Positions 30,301 to 41,000 of a stretch of 64,000 bases of DNA are shown piece by piece. Location: assembly GCA_963070105.1 (NCBI GenBank), contig OY718803.1, positions 5,686,507 through 5,750,506 on the forward strand, written 5' to 3'. The notes beneath the pieces were generated by a model. That model searched no databases. It saw nothing but the letters and a program-made list of their open reading frames with translations, and was not told the origin of the DNA. Origin of the DNA: Litomosoides sigmodontis (Eukaryota > Nematoda > Chromadorea > Rhabditida > Onchocercidae). The translations under genes and the position numbers were made by a program. How positions within the stretch are numbered: the stretch's first letter is position 1; the number at the start of each line of letters is the position of its first letter.

Positions 30301-33300
30301 AGATAAAAATATATTTGTTTGTCCATTTTTTCCATGATTCTCTTTAATATGTCACTTCTAGTTTTGCTTTTCTAAATCATTCTTTTTCTAAGTCCCATAC
30401 GTTTTACAGGAAACAAAAAGTAAACGGTGACGATGCCGCAAAAATAACGGTTGAAGACAGTGCTGATGGCTATTATGCCGTTGCTCTTTCGTTTCTTCAG
30501 CTCTCAGGTTATTTTCAGCTCTTTGTTAGTTGGTATTATAAATCAATTCGTCGACGTCTTGAGTGATAGATTAAAATAAAATAAATGATGTTAATCGCTC
30601 AAGAAAGGTTAACACTTGGTTGTCTAGTGCTCTATTTACGAGAGACTATTGATCACTTATTAAATCTGATATAATCATTGTCTACATTTTTTTGGATCAC
30701 TTTATTCTTCTTTGGAATTGAAGCTTGTTCTTTTCTTGATCACATCTGTTTTTCATAATGTCATACATTAGGCATATTTCATGCCTACGCTAACGGCCTT
30801 GGATTTGTGATTTGTCTTTATGAGTACCTGTCAGATAATCACTGTCCATTAAGATATAGATGTTCGAATGAAATGTGGATTTAATAGTTATTTCAGATTT
30901 AACAGGAGACACTGGTTCCGTACTGTGTCATAAGCCAGATGTGATGCTCATGGAGCAAACATCAACTTTGCAGTATTTTGCACGTGCTAGCGGTCTCGCA
31001 CTTTTGGCGCTGCATTTGCAAGTACATCGTCCGTCACTTAACGCTCCCACCGCCACTCCTTCATCCAGGTTTTATTTTTTTTATTTTGCAAGTAAGAAGC
31101 TATAAATGAACAAAGCAATTAGAAATTTCCAGTTATCCAACAGATATTCTATGCTTTGTTACCAATTTGTGTAAGATGTGTTTAATATAAATGAAAAGTG
31201 ACTCTTCGAAAATTTCATCCTTAATTTATTTTTATTCTCAAACTGCACTTCTGCTCTGGGAAGAGGGGGGAGGAAGGGAGAAATAAATTCGGAAGAGAGA
31301 GGGGTGGGAATAGTGAAAAAAAGGTAAACTCAAGATAAAGAAATATTCAGTGCCTATTTTTTTATCTTTTTTCTGATTCACTATGTTTTCTTCATTATTT
31401 ATAGTTTAACTTATGTAGATAATATAATGTCTGTCATTATTTTAGGAACTCAAAAGGAAAATCAGGTGAGCAAAGATGGTTGATAGATTCATCAGAAACG
31501 GTGACAATGAACGAAATGTTACCATCAAGTTATGCCTGTCCAACATCAGTTTTCTCTTCAACTGAGCTGTCAACGGGGGAACCAGTATACAGTACCCTGT
31601 ATGTTCCCGTTTTTGGTAGTGAAACCGATCTGGGTCCTAGCTACGAGGACTTTGAATACATCGATTCGGCTGCTCCGGGAGAGGTGAAGGGATGGACGTA
31701 TTATCCCTTATTCTCCCAAACAGATAATCCGGAAAATCATACAGTGGTTAGTTCTCATTTTCATCACATCACTATCTTGTAATTCTTTATCGTCATGCTT
31801 GACGTTCTTATAAAAATGAGATTATTGGTTAAATGTTCCAGAGAAGCGGCGATTTATATTAATCCTTATATGTTCTATTATTCAGCCTAAAAAACTACAA
31901 AAAGTTGGTTCGCAGCCGTCGAATCAAGCTCTGTCGCCACATGTGGTTGTAGCTTTCAGCTTATTCTTACGACTGGAAGGTTATGCTGAACTACTGGTAA
32001 CATATGATCGCAAGCGTGCGAAGGGTCTTCTACGACTTGCAATGGGCGTCATTACCACTGAAAGTATTATCCGTTTTACTTTATTTGTCAGCATGGTTGA
32101 ACGTAATGTTTGGGTGTTACGGTTGGAGTTGGTCCCATTGTTTTGCTTTGTTTTAAAGTTATATTTCTCCTGGAGCAACAGTGATCTTTAAAATTTTGCT
32201 CTAAAGCGTTTTAGCACTGTACACAACACTGCGCAAAATTCCGAAATGACAAATTCTTTTTCATATTTTGGAATGGGGTAAGTGAACGTAAAATTAGGGG
32301 CAGTTTCTTGTGAATCTACATTTTGATTTTTTTTCTGATTTTTCAAAGTTACAGCATCGCTTGTAAACAAGCCGCAGGTGTTGAAAGCGGGGGTATATCA
32401 TAAAGCTGTTCATTCGCAGCCCCAATCAAAACAAAAGTTGGAATGCGAAAATCTCGGCTCATTGCCTTTCGTTGTGCTAGAAGAATTATTTAATAAGCAT
32501 GCGCCTTCTACAGCAGCTGGAAAGTAAGTAATGCTGCATATTATCGCGCGTTATTGCCCTATTTCAATTCAGAAAATCAAGAAAAAATGTATAACCATAA
32601 AGCAGCACTTGACATTCCTAACATGTTGGTTGTTCGCGACCACTTTTTCTATTTGTTCAGAGATTTGACATATTAAGTAACATATGATAATTGCAGTTCA
32701 TCTTTTATTTAACCCTTTTAGATAATAAACATTGCACTTTTATCAAATGAAAGAAATTAGGACCTCCTGCTCGAATTCTACCCAAGTTCAGAAAGCTCAC
32801 GAAATATTTTTTTAATAAATTAAGAGAAGCAGCAAAACGACGGAAGGAGAGTGAGAAATAAGGGAGGAAAATATATGTGCAGAAAAAAAAAGGAATATAA
32901 TCAGTCGGTTCTAATTGCGTCCGAATTAGAAAATTATTACTAACATTATTATGTTCCAATAAATTTTAATGAAATTGTTTGCGGTCATCGAAGTCCTAAG
33001 TAAGAAACACAATAAGTATAATACATTATTTAAAAAGTGGATATTTTATCAGTGTGTACTACAGATCGCTGCGAGAAGCTGCAGTGTCCAGTGGTGTTTT
33101 GGATGTTTTATTAAATTGTTTGGCTCATTATACCCACCAAAAACATAAGGAAAAGTTTATTCGGCCGCCATCCTTTCCTCCTGTTCCTGAGACAGTAAGC
33201 ATATTTTTATTCAAAGTGTGCGTTGTTCAGGGTTAGTTTTTTTTTAATCGGCCGTCGTCCTTTCCTCCACTGATGTTATGCAGGCTGCTTTGGTTGAACG

Positions 33301-36300
33301 CCTGTTGCAAGACTCGATGGAGCGAGAGCAATCATCGGGTGACAAAACCAACCTTAGTTTTGCGGTAGAAGAAAGTGTGAATAGTTCTGGAAATGCTGGA
33401 CCGGCAGTAACTTCTGCTTCAAATGTTACACAGCAACACAGTTTCTGGGCCAAAGGCACTGGCTTTGGCAGTGGAACCACTCAGCAACAATGGAATGTCG
33501 ATCTGCATGTCCTGAAACGAAAACAGGATGAACAGAATGTAACTCTTCTGTTAAAGGTATATTTTGTTCCGTAAACGGTTGTATCAATGTGTTTCTTAAT
33601 CGTGTGTTTTTATGGATTGTTTTTCTTAAAAAGCTTTATTCAAACGTAAAATCTGCATTCGATGACGTAGTTAAGCACCAATTATATCACTCTTTTCAGT
33701 AATCACACTGCAAAAAGGGATCTTTGCTCTTTTTACTCTTTTTTATCATTAATATTTTCAGATATATCACAAAAAATTTTAAAATGTGGAAATTTTATTC
33801 TTTATTTTGCCAGCACAAATTATAGGTGCTATCAAGCTTTATATATCCTAAAATTAACGATTATTTGGAATGGGAAAGTAATCGGAGAGCTGATACCAGT
33901 GGAGGTAATACAGTCGCTCCACTGGCATCTTTGGATTCAAAACATATTGGAACACATGGCGGAGACCAAAGCATATCACGCGGGTCAATGTCAGGTGGCA
34001 TTTCGAATTTATTCCAGAAATTTCATTCCATCTTCTATCGCATACATTATTCCCGTGGCTAAAGACTTCAGCCTTCTTTTAAATGCAACTTAACTCTTTT
34101 TTAGATTCATCAGTGCCAGGATCTTCACTGGGACATGAACCCCTTCCTTCATCAGCAACTGTGAAATGGTCTTTGAGTTCAATTGTCATTGAAATGCTAT
34201 CACGCTCCTGCTTGTTACCTGCTATTTGGGCGTATCTTAGGAATGATTCAGGTTTATACCTTTCCAATTTTTTTACAGCGATCGTTACAGTGGTTCCCGT
34301 TAATGCTTTTAATTTCTCTGTCTTTTCCCTGGTTTTTTTTGAAATATTTTAACAGTGAACTTTTTTGTGGTTATTTGCAGTCTTGGATATATCTCAGCAT
34401 GTAGAATTGTACGAATCAGTTATGCATATGGTCGCTGCACTGGCACTGAGTCCAAAGTCAGTAGACGGAAAAAAAGAAGAGGATGAGATTACTGCATTAC
34501 TTTCTGAACCGGAATCAGGGTATTCAATGAATGCGATGTTAAAGAAGTTATACAATTGTGTTTCTGCATATCTTACAAGACTTGCTGTTGAATCAAGCGA
34601 AACCAGATTGCAAAAGTAAGAATTTTCATTGATGAATGTCGTGATGGGCATAAATTTTAACAATAGCTCTAGAAAAAATGAGTTAAAAAATTATCTCTTG
34701 CACCTCTCGTTTGATTAGTTTTCCTTTTTCAAAACTTCCGCTATTCATATGTTTTTAATTATTAAGTATAATTAAGTAAAAAGTATTAAGTAAAATTCAA
34801 ACTTTTTTATATCCAAGTCCTGCAAGCGATTAATGACTGTATTATTAACTGATTAAAGAAACTGATTTAAGTAATGCATTCTTCAAGCTGGAAGTTATTT
34901 ATCGAGGAGTGTTTGTTGCCAGTGATATTGAGAAAAAAACTTTGAGTAACCTATGCCAATTAGAACGCTGTCAACTGAAATTATTTTAAATTACCTTTTT
35001 AGCCTAAAAATCCAGCAAACTGCGGAAAGCAATGACGAATCAACACAAATCCTTGAAGAAGGTCTGATGCGACTTGCACCATTAATCACCACAGTTTGTG
35101 TGGTACTTTCGAAGCGTAAATTTTTCGTGTAATTTCATCGTTTTGTAGATGCTTTGAGAATTATTTAGAAATAAAATTCATTTATGCTTTATCAATTATC
35201 GTAATGTGATTCTCTTAGTGATAAGTGATCGTTGCTTTTTACCTTTTCAACCATAATTACATATCCTTCTTACAGCTATGATAGAAGCTTTTCTAGGAGT
35301 GAAAGAGTTACATGTAAAGTCGCAGAGTGATGAAAAGGATGCGGTTACTGAGGAAGAGAAATATATAAAAATTATGAAAGCTTTGCAGTTTGGTTAGTGA
35401 TTCGGTTTTCATTAATTGCATTAATTCCATTACTTGTATCTGAATTCATACCAAACTACACTTTGAATATTCTGTAGTTATCAGTCGATCATTTTCCAGA
35501 AACAGTACCATTCTTCGCAGAAGGATCATTCATTCCGTATCATTACGAAAATTCGCTTTCCTCTGTTGGCACTAGTAGTTCAATGGGAAAACGTACCAGA
35601 CGTTTGGCACAAGAAATTGTTACTTTGAGTAATTCACTGCCATTAAGTTCAAGTAGTTCTGTTTTTGTTCGTGCTTGTGAAGAACGACTGGATGTCATGA
35701 AGGTGTGTTCCTGTTTTCTCTCGCAGTGTTAAAAACACAGGAGTTTCGAGCAAAAGTGTAGATGACGAAAACATAATAGGTATTTCAGTAGATCAGAAGC
35801 AATATTGCGCAGCTTTCATTGAAAATTATTCACTTGTATCATCGCAATTTCGAGTCTTTTATAGGTGTTGATTACGGGTCCAGCGGATACTCCATATATG
35901 AATGGATGTTTTGAATTTGATGTTTGGTTTCCAAATGACTATCCAAATTCACCTATGCATGTAAATCTTGAAACAACTGGCAATCATACTGTTAGTTTTG
36001 TTAATCATAAAGATATGCAGTAAAGTTTTTTTATCAAAAATGTTGGCAATATTTTTTATTTGTTTCATCCCCAGAAGCTTTGTCAGTATAAATGATGTTA
36101 ACTGTAGGTCAGGTTCAATCCTAACTTGTACAACGATGGGAAAGTGTGTTTGTCGGTGCTAAACACATGGCACGGTCGACCTGAAGAACGATGGAATCCA
36201 GAAACCAGTAGTTTGTTGCAGGTATACGATTAGCTACCGTATAGTGTACTGTATATATTATATGGTACATCCTATACGCTAAGTGGATATGCCTGTATTT

Positions 36301-37430
36301 TATAGTTCTTTCGTTCACCGCGTATCTTGGTTTTATTCAGCTACTGATCTCCAAATTCCAACGCTTAATCAAAAATGCTTCTTTTTATCTGTTTGATTTG
36401 CATAAAATATTTTTTGAGGTGATTGTGAGTGTGCAATCTTTAATCTTAGTGGCAGAACCATATTTTAATGAGCCGGGATACGAAAGATCAAAATATACTC
36501 AAGCAGGGCAACAGGTACGTATTCCATTAACCTATCTTATTTTGCGCATATCTGTTCCCATTAATTCTTCATGATTTGCATGATTTTAGCTTTATGTATA
36601 ACTTTTTCTTTTTGATGTAACGTTCATTTAATCTCTAAAACCTCCTTTATACTGAATTTTCATTTGTGTTATGAAGTTTAATTTCTAGGCGTCGCGAGAT
36701 TATGATGCTAATATTCGACAAGCAGTGGTGAAGTGGGCTATGCTTGAAATGATACGACATCCTCCTCGTGCTTTCAAAGACGTTGTGAAGAAGCATTTTT
36801 GGCTGAAACGGAAGGAAATACTGTCACAGGTTCCATAATTTTTGGAGATTTCAAACACCATGGGTCTAAACTACTTATTTTAATCCATGAGATCAGGTGT
36901 CTTAGGGATCAAACTTCAGCAGGACATCCTATATTATTTGCACATATCTGAGTGTATTTGAGATATCGAAATGGATTTATGAGATGGAACAAACAGTCAA
37001 ACAACAACGTGGAAGCGGAAGGAGCATTCACGGCCACCTGGCCTCTTTAAAGGTCTTTTCAAACATGTCAAGTTCTCTAAACAGTCATGTCTGTTTTGTC
37101 AACTTGCGAATTTCTCAGACACACTAGCCACAAACTATGTTAACTCTTCGTATTTCAATCGCGATAGGTAGTTTAAAGATTTGATTTTACTAATTTTTGA
37201 CCGTTCAGAGGCATGCTGCTGCACTGGAGGATGAATATAGACGGATGGAATGCCCTCCAGATGTTGAAAGCATAAATGCCTTACCTGCTCAGCAATCAAA
37301 CATCTCTGAAAACAATCAACAATCAGTTTTAACGGCGAGCGAACAAGAGCCACAAAGCTCGGTCGATTCGACACAGATACCTCACGACAGTTTAAAAAGC
37401 CTCTCAGTAATGAAGGTCCTCAACCTATGA
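2..37430 (+). CDS. BIRC6: BIRC6/BRUCE-type giant inhibitor-of-apoptosis E2/E3 ubiquitin ligase (5'-partial, multi-exon)
   Basis: Very large cytosolic ubiquitin-conjugating enzyme that in animals restrains caspases and autophagy. Some dozens of plus-strand exons follow the human BIRC6 order from just after the BIR domain to the C-terminus. Recognisable blocks: a WD-like strand ending in HLWKMDS (2-148); VQCFRLPAP (2135-2291); [12 protein letters not shown] (near 10560); [16 protein letters not shown] (11303-11517); [12 protein letters not shown] (11656-11814); [14 protein letters not shown] (12214 on); [19 protein letters not shown] (13404 on); [11 protein letters not shown] (25136-25346); [11 protein letters not shown] (near 31965); [12 protein letters not shown] (near 33450); [15 protein letters not shown] (near 34220); [14 protein letters not shown] (35500-35702); then the UBC fold (35865-36829) and a last exon 37209-37430 ending in TGA. 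Joins in the 3.2-4.6 kb and 17-20 kb stretches are uncertain. The start codon and BIR domain would lie upstream of base 1. Introns hold no other gene that I can support. Confidence 0.92.
10913..10980 (+). repeat. AT-rich direct repeat inside a BIRC6 intron
   Basis: The 15-mer attaatgtttttgat occurs at 10913-10927 and 10966-10980. Between them are overlapping ttaattaa units. It lies in the intron before the exon starting at 11004. Confidence 0.8.
11303..11814 (+). other. BIRC6: BIRC6 first discoidin/carbohydrate-binding-like beta-sandwich
   Basis: Two exons (11303-11517 and 11656-11814) encode [35 protein letters not shown] and then [20 protein letters not shown]. These track human BIRC6 at its jelly-roll domain nearly block for block. 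The fold assignment rests on family knowledge; the residues are read directly. Confidence 0.75.
15094..15248 (+). other. BIRC6: BIRC6 coiled-coil exon
   Basis: The open segment reads [18 protein letters not shown], then [15 protein letters not shown], a charged helix with heptad-like hydrophobic spacing. It sits where human BIRC6 has its Lys/Gln-rich coiled coil with the same MEKEKI-like ending. Exon ends are approximate. Confidence 0.55.
25136..25822 (+). other. BIRC6: BIRC6 second discoidin/carbohydrate-binding-like beta-sandwich
   Basis: Three exons (25136-25346, 25455-25593, 25703-25822, outer ends approximate) encode [49 protein letters not shown] and [16 protein letters not shown]. Order and spacing match human BIRC6 (RRARSAAWSYIF, LLKEIHIQPH, LGLSQIKLLG). 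The alternating hydrophobic strands fit an F5/8C-like sandwich. Confidence 0.75.
27409..27434 (+). promoter_or_regulatory. Hairpin abutting a BIRC6 3' splice site
   Basis: aaaactt (27409-27415) and aagtttt (27424-27430) are perfect inverse complements with an 8-nt loop. The gcag acceptor (27431-27434) follows directly, before the exon encoding [15 protein letters not shown]. The stem contains the polypyrimidine part of the 3' splice site. Confidence 0.55.
29264..29403 (+). other. BIRC6: BIRC6 candidate ubiquitin-like-fold exon
   Basis: The exon starts after a cag at 29261-29263 and encodes [17 protein letters not shown], then [12 protein letters not shown], ending before gtaact. It lines up with human BIRC6 around VIQHPMYGAGHKFRTLHLP, which falls in a ubiquitin-like domain in published structures. 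The fold is inferred by position only. Confidence 0.4.
31255..31313 (+). repeat. Purine-rich low-complexity tract in a BIRC6 intron
   Basis: The tract is almost wholly A/G on the plus strand apart from a short aaataaattc break, with runs gggggg, ggg, gggg and ggg. The spacing exceeds strict quadruplex loop limits. Confidence 0.75.
35865..36829 (+). other. BIRC6: BIRC6 UBC (E2) catalytic domain with intact active-site cysteine
   Basis: Five in-phase exons (35865-35990, 36108-36221, 36419-36514, 36689-36829, preceded by 35500-35702) encode [53 protein letters not shown] and [14 protein letters not shown]. The catalytic Cys in [13 protein letters not shown] is codon 36147-36149. The long insert after the Cys and the WHGRPEE motif are typical of BIRC6/UBE2O-class E2 enzymes. 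Every junction keeps phase 0, and no stop or frameshift interrupts it. Confidence 0.93.
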
Positions 37431-38029
37431 AGGCTTCTACCACATATCGGAACTCCCTAATTAGAAGTTCCAAGAATGTAAATGAGAAAACCGAAAATTT
37501 TATAAGTACGCCGCACCAACATCTCACCTCTACCGCATGCTAGCCTGTTTGCATGATTAATTAAGAAGAACTAAAGTGAAGTTGTTATGGATTCCGACTT
37601 TCCATGTCCTATTTGTTTCTTCACTGTTTTACTATTTTCTTTAGCGGTATTTTAAAAACTTCAGAGTTTGTTTTTTTCTTATTTTTAGTCCTATATGTAG
37701 TTATTTGTCATGTTGATCTTTGAAGTACTCTTAGACATGTAAATATTTAGAACAAAAATATTATACAATAGGAAAATAAGATGGAACGTGCATCAAACAA
37801 CGGGTGCCATATTTAGCGCCATCTTTCACTTTGTTTAGTTGGACAAACACAGTATATGTTGGAACGTATTGTATGCAGAATTTGTTTTATCGTTAAAAAA
37901 GTTTCTTGAAAATTATAGTTAAAACAATATTTGCAAACGTTTTTTCTTAATAACACAACGCAAATTTTTTGAATCAAATCGATTCATATATCCTCATATG
38001 TGTTTGATATTGTTTGATCTCGGAACTAA
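37431..38029. other. Tail-to-tail intergenic region between BIRC6 and XRN2
   Basis: About 600 bp of AT-rich sequence that must hold both 3' UTRs. I found no canonical AATAAA on either strand, so variant signals are probably used. No ORF or RNA gene is supported. Confidence 0.7.
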
Positions 38030-41000
38030 TTACCATCGGTATAAGGAATGCTGAGGTGGCCGGTCGCGGCCACGGCTTCTCACACGCAAAGGCACTAATT
38101 CAGGATATGGCTCATATCGAAGCTGATGTCTGAGAGGCATCGGTGATTGCGACATTCTTTCATATTCATTGAAGTTTCGATATCGCCTTGGATTATCATA
38201 CCACTCCCCACTCACCTGCCTTCTTTCACGAAATCTACGGACAGTTACTTTGCAATGGTTAAACTCTACGAAATAATTTTCCAATGAAATCAACATTGAT
38301 TTGATTTTACGGAAAATTTACAATTTAGGATGAAGTCAATTTCAATGATTATTAAATTGAATTTGAGTCACTTTGCAGGAATAGTTTTAAAGTAAGAAAT
38401 TGAGACTAACTGATTTGGAGATGGCGACGGGTAACTGGATATGCCATTATCTAAGTAGGGTCTTGCTGGAACCCAAAATGATGGCTGGGACGGCCTGCTG
38501 TGCGAATCTGCTTCGTATGCTGTTTCGAGAAGCGGTCTGCGATTGTGACCAATGCTGTGTTCAAACATTCTTCGTCCAGCATCGCTTAATCCATGTCGTG
38601 GTATTTCGCGCGAAAATCCTATTTGAGGTCGATAGGGCTGGAAATGTTAGGCATAAACTGTGTAAAATAGTTTGGAATCAAGTAAAAAAACAATAAGAAA
38701 ACTACAGAGAAAGCTTTTACTAGAGCACGATGGATTCAGCACACATTACTATTATACGAATTGCTTAGCTCACCTCTCTCCGATCCAAATTCACGTCTTT
38801 CAAAGTTCGTGGCAAGTCAACAGCCCCCGGTAAACGTTTTGCAGTAAATACATATCCTTTTTCAAACTGTGGATCTTTGTAAATCATCATAATAGCTTCA
38901 TTATTCTAGAAATTATTGAATATTATGAAACAAAGAACAGACGATTCTTACGAATGAAGGGAAAATGGTTAATAACAGAGGACTTTGAAAATCCAAAGAA
39001 ACACGACTCACAGCTATATCCGCGAATTCATCAACCGTAAACGGCGATTTATAACTCTGTCCCTTAGCTACAGCTTTCGCATCCACACTAACAGTACCAG
39101 CTATTCCGAATGTCAATGTTGTGTCAATTGCTAAAGCAATCGAGTCTGTAATTTGAAAAAAACACATCTCGCTTTCTTCATTCTCCTCAAATCATGGGGA
39201 TGGTTTCAAAATTCTTTAACTTCATTCTTGGGAAAGTAATCTAATTCTCACAGGGCATACGAAATTTCTTTTGACTTTTAAAAGCTTGTTTGCAACAAAC
39301 GACCTCAACAACATATGAACACATCACTTTTGTTTCCCTGCCTTATCGCAACAGTTTTATGCATCGTAAATCGAACGCAAGACTGTACCTTTTTCATCGT
39401 TAGCATACAGCTCTTCCGCGAACTTGTAGAAAGGATGTGAAGGCCCAACAAATAGCCTATCACAACCTCTGGAATTTCTTTCTTTTTCAAAAGCGTCCAA
39501 TTTATCTTCCATCTTCAAAGTATCATTAATTTTTATAAAACCGCTGCGTTAATGCCAGTAAAGAAGATTAACTAAATAGAGCTCTAATCAAACATGAAAG
39601 CTGTATAATTTAAAATTAAATTAGGCCAGTCTTAAGCTTCATATTGGCGAATCGAATTGACGAAACGAAACAGTAGTCCATCATTTCTGTAATTCAGTTG
39701 GCAAAAAAGAAACCGGTTTTAGAACTTCTAGAAGTCGTTTTTCATCCACAAATGGTAGTAATGCAACTCCTTGCCAAGCACACTTTTTACCATTTAAATC
39801 AATAACAAAATTGTCGGGATAAAAATCGATTATTGGTGAGATCGGTGACACCATCAGTTCCTGCCAAGCTTTTGGCAAATGCATCCTAAAAGTGACCTTG
39901 AGAGATTTCAATATTTGTCTTTTGTCTTTCGTTTGATATAAATTGAAACCAATAATCAGTTCTCCAATTGGTGATTTACATCAAGGAAATATTTTTTAAA
40001 AATAACATAAAAGTTTACTGTTGACAACCAGATATTACGTTCAATTTTCCTTAAAAATTAAAGACACGTCAATATTATTGTTTCTGACTGACTTCTCTCT
40101 GTTTTAATAAAACACTTTTTTTATGGTATACCTGCTTGCAGCTGGAAAGACACCCATAAGTTGTTGTAATGGTTTAAAAGGTTCAGTATACGCACTGAAA
40201 TTAGGCTTGAACTGGGAAACTGCATCAAAATCCGATGCAAATGGGGCGTAATGAAATGGATAGTACCAGTTCCAACTCGCGCAGCCCTGAAGCTCGACGT
40301 TTAGCAAAGGAACAAATTAAAATTTGGTTATCTATGAAAGATGCAAAAAAACGCTTTACTGCCACAAACCTGATAATAGTATCGTAATACCCAACAAAGG
40401 CCCTCTACATATGCTTGAGCAACCTTATGCCTGAATACAATATCCTTGCTGTCCACTTGGAATTTGCTTTTATAATACCGATCCTTCCACCCATCTTCCC
40501 ATAATCTCACTTCGTCAAAGACTTCGTCCTCTGAGTTTGAATCCTCTTTCTGAAAAAACATTATATATGAGCTTGGAATGAAATATAAATATATAAAAAC
40601 ACTAAAAACGCCAAAATGGCTCAAATATCTTTGAAAAAAGAAAAGAATACTACTAACCAGTTCATGTTTGCGATCACTGGTTTCTGATACATTGGTATCG
40701 GAGACATGTAAAGAAACATTCATTACTTGAGTGTTCATCGTTTCCGCAAAATTAAGCGCCTAGAGATGCCGGGATTACAGTAGTACAGAATATTAATTAC
40801 AAAAATCAATGACCTGCTTGCTATATGTCAAAATATGGAAGATAAAATTTTAGTTAATTGACCTCAGTGATTGAGACAACAAATATTCCTCATTACCTCT
40901 AACCGAGCAGTGCGTGCCATCGATCTCGTACTGGACCCACTGACATACATCGGCCCATTAGTTTGTGGTGCAATAAGAGAACCCTTTGATGGAGTGTAAA

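Noticed and set aside
32705..32959. 84-aa minus-strand ORF as a nested gene in BIRC6
   Set aside because: Low-complexity Phe/Leu-rich translation of AT-rich intron, no splice or start context.
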